Below, piece by piece: positions 6,980 through 15,700 of a stretch of DNA of 26,190 nt (the first letter of the stretch is position 1; every line of letters begins with the position of its first letter). Under the pieces are notes generated by a model. That model worked only from the letters and a program-made list of their open reading frames with translations, made no database searches and was not told where the DNA came from. Origin of the DNA: Lachnospiraceae bacterium (GTDB lineage Bacteria > Bacillota > Clostridia > Lachnospirales > Lachnospiraceae); NCBI GenBank assembly GCA_900766575.1, contig CAAFVW010000064.1, forward strand, positions 1 through 26,190, in the 5' to 3' direction. A program made the translations under genes and the position numbers.

Positions 6980-8677
6980 TCAGCTCATGCGCCCGTTTTC
7001 CACAGAATACATCCTGTCAGCAATACGCATGGTGGACTCCCGATGGGATACCAGAACGACCGTCCTGTCATCCTTTTCTTCCCGCAGGGACTTCAGAATT
7101 ACCGCTTCATTCAGGCTGTCCAGATTACTGGTAGGCTCATCCAGCAACAGCAACGGTGCATCATGCAGAAAAGCTCTGGCCAGTCCGATTCGTTGTCTCT
7201 CGCCTCCGGACAACGTATCTCCCAATTCTCCGACCGGTGTGTCATACCCCTTCGGCAATGTCATGATAAAATCATGCACGGATGCCTTTTTGCAGGCGGC
7301 CGTTACTTCCTCCTCCGTAGCATCCAGCTTCGCGATCCGGAGATTATTGCGGATGCTGTCGTGGAACAGGTGGGTCTCCTGGGTGACAAAACTCTCCAGT
7401 TCCCGGAGATTGGCTGTATTGATCTCATCCACAGAAGTACCGGATAATTGCACCTCTCCCTGTTGTACCGTCCAGAACCGCATCAGCAATTTCAACAAAG
7501 TAGATTTACCACTGCCGCTTCTGCCGGTGATTCCAATCACCGAATGCTCCGGGATATCTACCGACACATCTGTCAGAATATTGTTCTGTGCCTTATCGGA
7601 AGACTTCTCATAAGAAAAGGTCACATGCTCCGCTGCTGCTCCCTGAAAAGTGATTTCAGGTCTTCCGGTGATTTCTTCCACCACCGGTTCCTCTTCCAGA
7701 ATATCCAGCACCCGGTTGCCTGCGGCGAACGTATTCTGTAAGGTACTGCCCAGCGCTGCCAGTGCCACACAAGGTCCAAAGGAACTCATCAGTGCTATCG
7801 TTGGAATCAACACTCCGTCATAGCCTACCGCACCGTTTCGATACAATATCACGGAAACACACAGCATCGCCAGATCAAACAACAGAATCACCGTGTTGGT
7901 GATGGCCGTATTTCTGCCGGAGACAGCTTTCATTTTCTCCTCCTCGCTGCTCAACGCATCCGTCTTCTCCATCATTCCTTCCAGTCTGGTCTGTCCCTGT
8001 CCGTACTGTATGGTCTCCGTCAGTCCCCGCAGGCTGTCCAGCACATAGCCGGACAATTCTCCGGACCCACTGCGCAGTCGAAGACCGTGATCTCCACTGG
8101 CCTTCGAAATCGCCAGCGGCACGACAATCCCCACTGTCACATAAGCCGCCAGGGCCAGCAGTCCCAGCGTTGGATGAAAACTGCCGATGAATCCGCACAG
8201 AATCAGTGTAAACAAAAATGCAATAGCCGCCGGAGAGATCGTATGTGCATAAAATACTTCCAGCAATTCAATGTCCGAAGTGATCACCGCGATCAGATCT
8301 CCTTTGCCTCTGCCCTCCAGTTTCGCAGGACACAGCTTGCGCAACGCCCGGAATACCTTATCCCGGATCAGTGCCAACAGCTTAAAAGCAATGAAATGAT
8401 TGCAGGACTGTTCTCCATAGCGCAGACCTGCGCGCAGAAGTGCCAATAGCGGCACCGTGATAAACACCTGCATCGGTGTGATCCGGTTCTGCAATCCCAG
8501 TACTGCCAGCACTGCATAGCCGCCCAGAATCGTAATGAACGCAGCGCACAGATGGCCCAGCAGTCCTGCAAAAACAGCAAGACACATATATCCGGACAGC
8601 GGTTTTACCAGTCCGATCAATTCCGCCATAACCCGGAAACCACTGCGGTTTCCGCCGTTTTTTCCCTGTGATGTCAT
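6980..8677 (-). CDS. cydC: CydC-like ABC exporter subunit (membrane and ATPase domains fused)
   Basis: Second half of a heterodimeric ABC exporter, 565 residues. An N-terminal domain with about six membrane spans (residues 15-325) precedes an ATPase domain with Walker A GRSGSGKST (about 385-393), signature LSGGERQRIGLARAF (about 489-503) and Walker B LLLLDEPTSNLD (about 509-520). I start at ATG 8677: its ATGA overlaps the stop of the preceding cydD-like gene, showing translational coupling, and AAGGGGG lies upstream. An in-frame ATG at 8728 would lie inside cydD. In E. coli CydDC affects periplasmic thiol balance and heme delivery to cytochrome bd. No cytochrome bd genes are seen here, so the substrate in this organism is open. 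Confidence 0.8.
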   Translation of the reverse strand: MTSQGKNGGNRSGFRVMAELIGLVKPLSGYMCLAVFAGLLGHLCAAFITILGGYAVLAVLGLQNRITPMQVFITVPLLALLRAGLRYGEQSCNHFIAFKLLALIRDKVFRALRKLCPAKLEGRGKGDLIAVITSDIELLEVFYAHTISPAAIAFLFTLILCGFIGSFHPTLGLLALAAYVTVGIVVPLAISKASGDHGLRLRSGSGELSGYVLDSLRGLTETIQYGQGQTRLEGMMEKTDALSSEEEKMKAVSGRNTAITNTVILLFDLAMLCVSVILYRNGAVGYDGVLIPTIALMSSFGPCVALAALGSTLQNTFAAGNRVLDILEEEPVVEEITGRPEITFQGAAAEHVTFSYEKSSDKAQNNILTDVSVDIPEHSVIGITGRSGSGKSTLLKLLMRFWTVQQGEVQLSGTSVDEINTANLRELESFVTQETHLFHDSIRNNLRIAKLDATEEEVTAACKKASVHDFIMTLPKGYDTPVGELGDTLSGGERQRIGLARAFLHDAPLLLLDEPTSNLDSLNEAVILKSLREEKDDRTVVLVSHRESTMRIADRMYSVENGRMS

Positions 8678-10422
8678 CGCTGTGCACCCCCTTTTCCATA
8701 ATTTTCCAGGGTTTGCTGTGCATTCCACAATCTTGCATAGATGCCATTCCTGTCAAGCAGCTCTTCCTGGGTTCCCTGCTCCGTCACATTACCGGCATCC
8801 ATGACATAGATCCTGTCAGCTCCCACCACATTTGCCAGGCGGTGGGAGATCAACAGAACGGTCTTCTCCCCGGAAGCAGCCAGTTCCCGGATCAATGCCA
8901 TAATGTCATTTTCACTTTCCACATCAATATTGGAAGTCGCCTCATCAAAAATATAAACCGGACTGTCATGCAAAAGAGCTCTGGCCAGTGCCAGCCGCTG
9001 GCATTGACCACCGGAGAAATTGCTTCCTTTCTCCTGCACCGGAGTATCCAGTCCCTGCTCTTCCTTCAAAAAATCTGCCAGTCGCACTTTCTCCAACACC
9101 TGCCACAGTGCCTCGTCCGAAGCTCCGGGACATCCCATGTACAGATTCTCCCGCACCGTGCCGCGGAACAGATAGCTCTGATGACTGACGTAAGTAATAT
9201 TCTGCATCAGGCTGGCCTCTGAAATCTGCCGGTAATCCACCGTCCCCACCTTCACTGCACCTGTGTATCCACTGTTTCTACCCATGAGGATACCGGAAAT
9301 GGTGGATTTGCCGCAGCCGCTTTCTCCCACAATGGCGGTGAACCTGCCCCGGCCAAGCACCAGATTCACACCATGCAGGATCTCTCTGTCCTCTTCATAT
9401 GCGAAATGCACCTGTTCCAGACAGATATCACCCTCGGCCGGGAACGCCTCATTTTGCACATTTTCTCTCTCCGGCAGATCCAGCAGGTGGAAAATCTTCT
9501 CACTGGCCGCCATACCGTTCATGGCAATGTGGAAAAAGGATCCCAACTGCCGCATAGGAATGAAAAAATCTGCCGCCAACAGGATGATCAGCAGGCATCC
9601 GGCCAGATCCACTTTGCCGGCACGCATCTGACTCACTGAGAGAATGATCCCCAGTGCCGCACCGCCATACGCAATAAAATCCATGATCGTAATGGAATTT
9701 AGCTGCATGGTCAGCACTTTCATGGTGATCTTACGGAATTTTTCCGATTCTGCGTTCATTTCTTCATTTTTAAAACCATCCGACTGGTATATCTTCAAGG
9801 TCGTCAGCCCCTGCAAATTTTCCAGGAACGTGTCTCCTAACGCCGTATACTGTCCCCAATATTTCGACAGCAGTTTTTTCGCCCAGGTCTGCACCGCTGC
9901 GATTGCCACCGGGATCAGCGGCACGCACACCAACAGTACCACTGCCGACGGAACATTGATAAAGCACAGATAGATAAAAAGTGTCAGCGGCGCCAGCATA
10001 GCATAGAAAAACTGTGGCAGATACGCGCCGAAATACGTCTCCAACTGGTCTACTCCTTCCACCGCCACCTGTACTACTTCGGAGGTTCCTGTCTGCTCCT
10101 GATAAGAGTTTCCCAGGTGCAGAAGCTTCTCATAGATCAGTCTGCGCAGTGTTTTCTTCACTTCTTTAGAAGAAAGGTAACTCATTTTCGATGCTCCAAT
10201 CGCACAGCCGAAGCGCACGACCAATGCCACCAGCATCGCTGCAGCAGTACCGGACAAAAGTCTTCCAGTCTCCGTATGAGTATACAGAGATGACAGCAAC
10301 GTCGTAATCGACGTCATCATCACAATATTCGCTGCCAGTGACAGCCATTGCAATGCCACATTTCCCGCAATATATTTCCGACTCTCCGGCACGATGCCGA
10401 TCAGTCTTTTGTTGATCATCAT
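8674..10422 (-). CDS. cydD: CydD-like ABC exporter subunit (membrane and ATPase domains fused)
   Basis: First half of the heterodimeric exporter, 582 residues. The stretch EVVQVAVEGVDQLETYFGAYLPQFFYAMLAPLT at about residues 115-147 is the conserved CydD signature region between membrane helices. The ATPase domain has Walker A GESGCGKST (366-374), signature FSGGQCQRLALARALL (469-484), Walker B VYIFDEATSNID (489-500) and switch His527. The ATG at 10422 follows AAGGATGG at suitable spacing. The stop codon overlaps the cydC-like start by 4 nt. A strong promoter at 10503-10531 and a hairpin leader precede it. CydD is the best family match, but related pairs of unknown substrate are common in anaerobic Firmicutes, so cysteine, glutathione or heme export is family knowledge and is not shown here. 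Confidence 0.82.
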   Translation of the reverse strand: MMINKRLIGIVPESRKYIAGNVALQWLSLAANIVMMTSITTLLSSLYTHTETGRLLSGTAAAMLVALVVRFGCAIGASKMSYLSSKEVKKTLRRLIYEKLLHLGNSYQEQTGTSEVVQVAVEGVDQLETYFGAYLPQFFYAMLAPLTLFIYLCFINVPSAVVLLVCVPLIPVAIAAVQTWAKKLLSKYWGQYTALGDTFLENLQGLTTLKIYQSDGFKNEEMNAESEKFRKITMKVLTMQLNSITIMDFIAYGGAALGIILSVSQMRAGKVDLAGCLLIILLAADFFIPMRQLGSFFHIAMNGMAASEKIFHLLDLPERENVQNEAFPAEGDICLEQVHFAYEEDREILHGVNLVLGRGRFTAIVGESGCGKSTISGILMGRNSGYTGAVKVGTVDYRQISEASLMQNITYVSHQSYLFRGTVRENLYMGCPGASDEALWQVLEKVRLADFLKEEQGLDTPVQEKGSNFSGGQCQRLALARALLHDSPVYIFDEATSNIDVESENDIMALIRELAASGEKTVLLISHRLANVVGADRIYVMDAGNVTEQGTQEELLDRNGIYARLWNAQQTLENYGKGGAQR

Positions 10423-10454
10423 AGGTATTCCATCCTTTTCTCATAGTTTGCACA

Positions 10455-10501
10455 TAAAAAAACCGCGCAGTAAGTTAGCATTTGCTAACTATCTGCACGG
10501 T
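10455..10501 (-). terminator. Terminator-like hairpin in the cydDC leader
   Basis: Arms at 10462-10480 and 10483-10501 pair at 16 of 19 positions around a 2-nt loop. On the minus strand seven U residues follow. It lies downstream of the lipoprotein gene, whose transcripts it would end. It also lies downstream of the cydD promoter at 10503-10531 and upstream of the cydD ATG, so it must be read through or regulated for cydDC to be expressed. It overlaps the palindrome at 10473-10490. Confidence 0.7.
10473..10490. promoter_or_regulatory. 18-bp palindrome, candidate operator (AGTTAGCAAATGCTAACT)
   Basis: Perfect 8-bp arms, AGTTAGCA and TGCTAACT, surround a 2-bp centre. It starts about 6 bp after the expected transcription start of the cydD promoter, a classic place for a repressor. 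The TTAGC/GCTAA core resembles DtxR-family metalloregulator sites only loosely. The same bases also form the top of the terminator-like hairpin, so either DNA binding or RNA folding could explain the conservation of the symmetry. Confidence 0.55.
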
Positions 10502-10502
10502 C

Positions 10503-10531
10503 ATTTTATCGAAAATGATTCTCCCTGTCAA
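10503..10531 (-). promoter_or_regulatory. Strong sigma-A promoter of the cydD-cydC-ygbA operon
   Basis: On the minus strand a perfect TTGACA (10526-10531) and TAAAAT (10503-10508) are separated by 17 nt. The expected start near 10496 gives a leader of about 75 nt before the cydD ATG. Confidence 0.75.
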
Positions 10532-10559
10532 ATGGTATTATTTTTCAACAATTTCTTCC

Positions 10560-11492
10560 TTAGAAAATATCCGCTGTAAGCGCAGCCCCGAAATCGCTTG
10601 CGGAAAAATCAAAATCAATGATTCCTACCGCATAGGACTGTAACACATACTGTCCGGATTCAAAGGTAAAGCCGTCCTTTGTAATGCAGAATGTCGGTGT
10701 AGATTCTCCGTAGTCATACTCTACACCCTCCAGATCTCCGTAGATTTCCTTGTAGATGGCATTCATGTCTTCCGTACCATCCAGCACCACCAGCTTAATG
10801 TTCTTCTCGTAATCATCAAAGAAACAATTCTCGGATGCCTGCATTTCAGCTGCTTTCGCCGTTACCAGTTCCAGAGCCTTCTCACGGAAGCCGCTGCCCA
10901 GACTGTCAAATGTGATCTCCTCACCCGTCTGTGTATCATAATTCATATATCTGACGGTATACCAGCCGTGAGCTCCCTGGTCATATCCTTCGTTCCCCCA
11001 GGCCAGGCTGATGACCTTGTCGTCTGCACGAACCACATTCAGCGTCAGATTCTGATAGCTCTGCACTCCTGATGATTCACCTTCAAAAATCGTACCGAAG
11101 TCACCGTTCGTAATATCTTCTACAAAGCCGTCCACATAGGCATTCAGATCATTCTGAATCTTATTCTGCGCTTCCTCATTCCCGGGAATCGTAATGGTAG
11201 GAACCTGATAGGTATAGGTATAGCTTCTCTGCTTGTCATCCGGAGCACTGCTGCCCTCACGATCCTCCAGCGTAATCTCTACCGCACCGGTCGTTGCCTC
11301 TCCCGAAGGATTGACCGCCTCCTGTGTCGTCTCCGGTGTTGCCTCCGGTGTCTTGCTCTCCTGTGAAGCCGCCTGAGTTCCTTCGATGGTCGTTCCTGTC
11401 ACTTCCGGAATCACCGTGGGCTGCTGGCTGCCGCAGGCAGCACAACTGATCATGACTCCCGCGAGTATTGTTGCTAAAACTGATTTTTTCAT
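10560..11492 (-). CDS. Exported lipoprotein with DUF4163 and DUF3298 domains
   Basis: Secreted protein of 310 residues, probably membrane-anchored. ATG 11492 is chosen because GGAGG motifs lie just upstream and the product begins with a signal sequence, MKKSVLATILAGVMISCAAC; upstream in-frame starts such as 11543 add an unlikely basic extension. The Cys residues at the end of the signal suggest lipidation, though the lipobox is not canonical. A Thr/Glu/Pro-rich linker covers about residues 25-80. YTYTYQVPTITIPGNEEAQ begins a DUF4163-like region, and a DUF3298-like domain follows (WYTVRYMNYDTQTGEEITFD through ITKDGFTFESGQYVLQSYA). These domains occur together in Bacillus RsiV and PdaC, where they act at the cell wall, with RsiV binding lysozyme. 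No catalytic domain or anti-sigma region is present here, so the function is unknown. Confidence 0.8.
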   Translation of the reverse strand: MKKSVLATILAGVMISCAACGSQQPTVIPEVTGTTIEGTQAASQESKTPEATPETTQEAVNPSGEATTGAVEITLEDREGSSAPDDKQRSYTYTYQVPTITIPGNEEAQNKIQNDLNAYVDGFVEDITNGDFGTIFEGESSGVQSYQNLTLNVVRADDKVISLAWGNEGYDQGAHGWYTVRYMNYDTQTGEEITFDSLGSGFREKALELVTAKAAEMQASENCFFDDYEKNIKLVVLDGTEDMNAIYKEIYGDLEGVEYDYGESTPTFCITKDGFTFESGQYVLQSYAVGIIDFDFSASDFGAALTADIF

Positions 11493-11513
11493 TATCCTCC
11501 AACCTCCTACACC

Positions 11514-11543
11514 ATTATACCTGTTTTTTCTCTTAATTGCCAA
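11514..11543 (-). promoter_or_regulatory. Sigma-A promoter of the DUF3298 lipoprotein
   Basis: On the minus strand TTGGCA (11538-11543) and a perfect TATAAT (11514-11519) are separated by 18 nt. The leader would be very short, about 15 nt, with ribosome binding sites directly at its 5' end. The -35 box overlaps that of the divergent ldhA promoter. Confidence 0.65.
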
Positions 11544-11565
11544 TCCTTATGAACGCTTTTATAAA
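11537..11565 (+). promoter_or_regulatory. Sigma-A promoter of ldhA
   Basis: TTGCCA (11537-11542) and TATAAA (11560-11565) are spaced by 17 nt. The expected start near 11572 gives a leader of about 80 nt before the ldhA ATG. I see no Rex-type TTGTTAA-N4-TTAACAA site here. The -35 box shares five base pairs with the -35 of the opposite promoter. Confidence 0.6.
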
Positions 11566-11653
11566 AAAATAAGATGGATACATCTTTCTCCCTGTTCCGG
11601 CACATACTAAACGAAAACCGCAAAAAGCGTCTGCGAAAGGGAAAATCAATCCT

Positions 11654-12643
11654 ATGAAAATATTATTTTATGACACCAAAAGCTACGATCAGGAGTCTTT
11701 TCAGGCTGCCCTGGAGTGCTATCCTTCTATCAACATCGAATACCTTACCTCCGATCTGGATCCCCGAACTGCCACACTGGCCAAAGGTTTTGATGCTGTC
11801 TGCGCCTTTGTCAGCTCTGACATCAGCGGCGACACCCTCGATATCCTGCATGCGAACGGCATTCGTCTGGTGCTTTTGCGCTGCGCCGGATACAACAACG
11901 TGGATCTGGAAAAAGCTGCCGCACTTGACATATGTGTCATGCGTGTACCCGGTTATTCCCCGGAAGCTGTCGCCGAACATGCCATGGCACTGGCGCTGGC
12001 CTGTAACCGCCGACTGTACAAAGCCTATAACAAAGTCCGGGAAAATGACTTCAGTCTCGCCGGACTCATGGGTTTCAACTTCCATGGCAAAATTGCCGGG
12101 ATCATCGGCACCGGTCGGATCGGTGCCGCCATGTGCCGGATCTGCCAGGGCTTCGGCATGAAAGTCATCGCCTACGATGTATACGAAAATCCCTCTCTGA
12201 AGGACTTTGTCACCTACGTCACTCTGGACGAACTGCTGGCAAAAAGTGACCTGATCTCTCTTCACTGTCCGTTGATGGATTCCACGTATCACATGATCCA
12301 GCTGGACACCATCAAAAAAATGAAAAACGGAGTGATCCTGGTCAATACCTCCCGCGGTGCTCTGGTCAGGACCCAGGACCTCATCGAAGGCATCCGGATG
12401 CACAAATTTGCCGGGGTAGGTCTGGACGTCTATGAGGAAGAGACTAAAAATGTCTTCGAGGACCGCTCCGATGAGATTCTGGAACACTCCACCACCGCGA
12501 GACTTTTATCCTTCCCCAATGTCATGATCACTTCCCATCAGGGCTTTTTCACAGAAGAAGCTCTGGAGTCGATCGCAGAAACGACCCTGCAGAATGCTCT
12601 GGATTTCCAGAGTGGAACAGCCAGTTCCAATCAGGTGCAATAA
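11654..12643 (+). CDS. ldhA: D-lactate dehydrogenase (NAD-dependent)
   Basis: Cytoplasmic enzyme that reduces pyruvate to D-lactate with NADH, regenerating NAD during fermentation. The 329 residues are the normal length. The Rossmann motif GIIGTGRIG lies at 149-157. The catalytic set of the D-2-hydroxyacid dehydrogenases is present: Arg234 in NTSRGALV, Glu263 in GLDVYEEE and His295 in TSHQGFF. These match Arg235, Glu264 and His296 of lactobacillar D-lactate dehydrogenase with a constant offset of one. The N-terminal half has the RCAGYNNVDL motif typical of this group, separating it from phosphoglycerate dehydrogenases. The start at 11654 has only a weak AAAGGG site 12 nt upstream. The gene stands alone with its own promoter and terminator. 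Confidence 0.93.
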   Translation: MKILFYDTKSYDQESFQAALECYPSINIEYLTSDLDPRTATLAKGFDAVCAFVSSDISGDTLDILHANGIRLVLLRCAGYNNVDLEKAAALDICVMRVPGYSPEAVAEHAMALALACNRRLYKAYNKVRENDFSLAGLMGFNFHGKIAGIIGTGRIGAAMCRICQGFGMKVIAYDVYENPSLKDFVTYVTLDELLAKSDLISLHCPLMDSTYHMIQLDTIKKMKNGVILVNTSRGALVRTQDLIEGIRMHKFAGVGLDVYEEETKNVFEDRSDEILEHSTTARLLSFPNVMITSHQGFFTEEALESIAETTLQNALDFQSGTASSNQVQ

Positions 12644-12682
12644 TCCACATTCTGTATGAAAACATCGGAAAATGTTTCACAA

Positions 12683-12714
12683 AAAACGGATGGCCCTCCC
12701 AAGCCATCCGTTTT
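12683..12714. terminator. Bidirectional intrinsic terminator between ldhA and the giant gene
   Basis: CGGATGGC (12687-12694) pairs with GCCATCCG (12703-12710), extended by A/T pairs, with an 8-nt loop. It is followed by TTTT on the plus strand and by six T on the minus strand. It serves the two genes that converge here. Confidence 0.88.
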
Positions 12715-12772
12715 CTCGTTTTACAGTTTCCCGTCTTATACTTTTCTCTGTCTCTTGCAGATTCTCTCCCGA

Positions 12773-15700
12773 TTAGTTCAGGTTCAGCTTCTGGCCGACT
12801 TTGATCACATTCCGGTTGGTAATCTGGGCATTTCTGCGAAGCAGCTCTGCCAGAGTCATATGATTTCTCTTAGCGATTGCAGAAAGCGTGTCTCCTGCTT
12901 TGACTGTATAATCGCCACCCATGTACCAGATGCTCTCACTCGGTTTGTCAGCAGTCACGGTTACAAGATAATCGCCGCCTCTTCTCAGAGCAAACATGGA
13001 CTGTCCGTTAGAGGTAATCAGGAAGGAACCACAGTACTCCAATCTTCCCTTCTCAGGGTTATAACGATACAGGTTCGCATATTTTCCGGCGTTCTCCTTA
13101 CCTACATTGACATGAAGGTTTACTGCAACGCCAAAGTCTCCGGTATCCTTGATGGAGATCAGGCGTTTCTTCTCTCCTTGCTTAGAAGCTACAATGTTCT
13201 CAGGAATTCTGCCTTCACTGTCAATCACGGTTAATTCTACCGCATTCAGCTTGCTCAAATCTTTATTCTTCAGATCCTGTCCGCTGATGCTCAATGCCAC
13301 ACCGTTTCCGCTGTGGAAAGCGATGGTTACATTGGTTCCCTTGATTGCCTGTAATATGGATGTCGGTACTTTTACCTCACCACTGCATACAAAGTTCATA
13401 TTGACAGTTGCAATCTTAGGATTCTGTACCAGTTCTACCAGTTTGTTCTGAACGGAAAGCTTAACATCATCCCAGTTTACATCATTGGAGCTGCTGCTAT
13501 TATCGGAACCACTATCGCTGGAACTGCTATTGCCAGAGCCATTATTGTCGGAGCCATTGCTGCCGGAACCATTATTGTCGGAACCGTTATTATCGGAGCC
13601 GTTATTATCGGAGCCGTTATTATCGGAGCCGTTATTATCGGAGCCGTTATTATCGCTGTCTTCATCTACAATAATAACAGCGGACGCCGTGCCTGTCATT
13701 CTTGCTCCTACTCCCTCAGGTACTGCGGAGGTCAGCTCCAGGAAGCCATTCATATTGATGGTTCCATCTGCATTACGATAAATACCGCCATTGACAGCAC
13801 TCTTCATATCCATGTTGCGGAACCAGGACGCAGTAGCCTCAATTCCCTCTGTATTGATGGACTTCTCACCCATCCAATAGTAGTTCATCTCATTGAGATA
13901 ATCGCTCTCAACCTGAGCACCCTTTGTCTTGAACTGTTCTGCCACCAGATTCTCTGCTGCATTCTGGCTATCCTTGAAGGACAGGATACCCTTTGCGATA
14001 AACGCTGTCTCCTTCGCATCATTGGTGTAGAACGCAACGTTGAAGGATTCATTGTTATACGTCGTAGAACTATATACCTGGATATCAGGACAGCTATTGG
14101 AATCAATACCTTTTGCCTTGTTGCCAAATGCTACACTGTTCTCCAGTCTGTGGTGTCCGCTCATGCTGGAACCACCCATCTTGAAGCCGTTACCGTTACC
14201 GGCATCGATCTCTTCTCCGTTATCTCCAAGAATATAACCATTCTTGAATGCCACACAGTTACGGATAATTACCTGGCCAATAGATCCGCTCTCTACCTTT
14301 GCAAACAGATCCCAACCATCATCTGCATTGTAAGCTGCAATACATCCATCGAATACATTGCCGTCTGCGATCGTCAGCTTTGCTGCAAATCCATCTGCAT
14401 CCTCATATCCTGCATCGGCATTCAGATAAGAACTACAATTCAGGATCAGATTGTCAGAAGGCCAGTCTTCCCAACTGTCTGTGCTCTTATAACGGCTGAT
14501 CTGCACACCTGTGTTACCATTCTTATAAGCTTTCAGATTATCCAGAACATTATGACTTCCGGATACCTGAATACCCTTCTGGGCATTTGCGGAACGTGTT
14601 ACATCAAATCCCTGGAAGTACCAGTAGTCTCCTGCCAGAATCATTCCTGCACATTTCTCCTGGAAATCCAGTACCGGTCTGGTGGCTGCCTTAGGATCTG
14701 CAATCATGTAGATTCTTGCTTCCGCCGTTCCATTGATTCCACGATCTACTACAACTGTTTTATCCAACAGATAAGTACCTTCCATCAGAACAATCTTCTG
14801 ACCCGGTGCTGCTTTCTTAACTGCTGTATAGATATCCAGAGGATTCTGTCTGGTTCCTGCGCCAGCGCTGCTGCCGGAAGGACTGACAAAAATATTTCTG
14901 GAATCAATTACCGTATACTCTACCGTGAAATTAAACTTCACTGTATCGTAACTGCTCAGGCGCTCGTACTTGGAAGGCTGATAATCCGCATCCGGTGTAA
15001 ATTCTACCGCAAAGGTATTCGTACCCTTCTTCAAAGTAGTATCTACTCTGAACTTCGTGTTTGCTTCTACCTTCTGTCCATCTACGATTGCCGCACCATC
15101 ACTGTTGGTAATGGTCAAAGTACCTGTTGCATTTCCATAATATACCATCTGATAATTTTCCGTGTTTGCTGTCCCGGAAGACTCAATGGTATAGTTCGGT
15201 GTTACATAAGTGATCGGTCTCTCTTCTGCCGGTGCATCCTTGGAAGGATCAATCGTAACCAGATTTACATTGCTTACGCTCACCCTGGCACTTCTGGATG
15301 CGAAGAAACCTACATAAATGTTCTCCTTATCCAGTCTGGTCAGTTCATCGCAATCGTCTCCATGATAGTACTTATTCGTCGTTGTCTCGCCTGTTGCCAG
15401 ATTAGTATAACTCAAGAAATAACCTGTATTGTTTCTCTGAATTGTCATCCGGAAGGTTGTCTGTGCATTCAGATCTGTAATATCCTTCAACACACTGTTA
15501 GTATAACCGCCTACCAGATTGTAAGCACCTGCTCCATTGCCGCTTAACGGTGCGCTGGTCTCCAAAGTAGTCATTTTGCTGCTCAGAACCTTAACCGCCG
15601 TATCTGCTGCAACTGCTTCCGGAGTTACGCCAATCTTCTCCTGAGATCCTACACCCAGCTTCATGGTGTACTTGCTTCCGGAATCGGATACCTTTCCTTC

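Noticed and set aside
8678..8728. ATG at 8728 as start of the cydC-like gene
   Set aside because: It would overlap the cydD-like gene by about 55 nt. ATG 8677 overlaps the stop codon in an ATGA arrangement with AAGGGGG upstream.
11493..11653. Rex (redox repressor) operator before ldhA
   Set aside because: No TTGTTAA-N4-TTAACAA-like palindrome could be found in the leader or promoter region.
11663..12487. 274-codon open frame on the minus strand
   Set aside because: Antisense to ldhA, whose catalytic residues are all present on the plus strand.
13541..13660. CRISPR-like or satellite repeat
   Set aside because: The 15-bp units are contiguous without spacers, in frame, and encode a Gly-Ser-Asp-Asn-Asn linker within a real gene.
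14150..15547. 465-codon open frame on the plus strand
   Set aside because: It lies wholly antisense to the giant pectinase gene, is Cys/Ile/Arg-rich with no recognisable domain, and has no convincing ribosome binding site. It is a frame shadow of the minus-strand gene.
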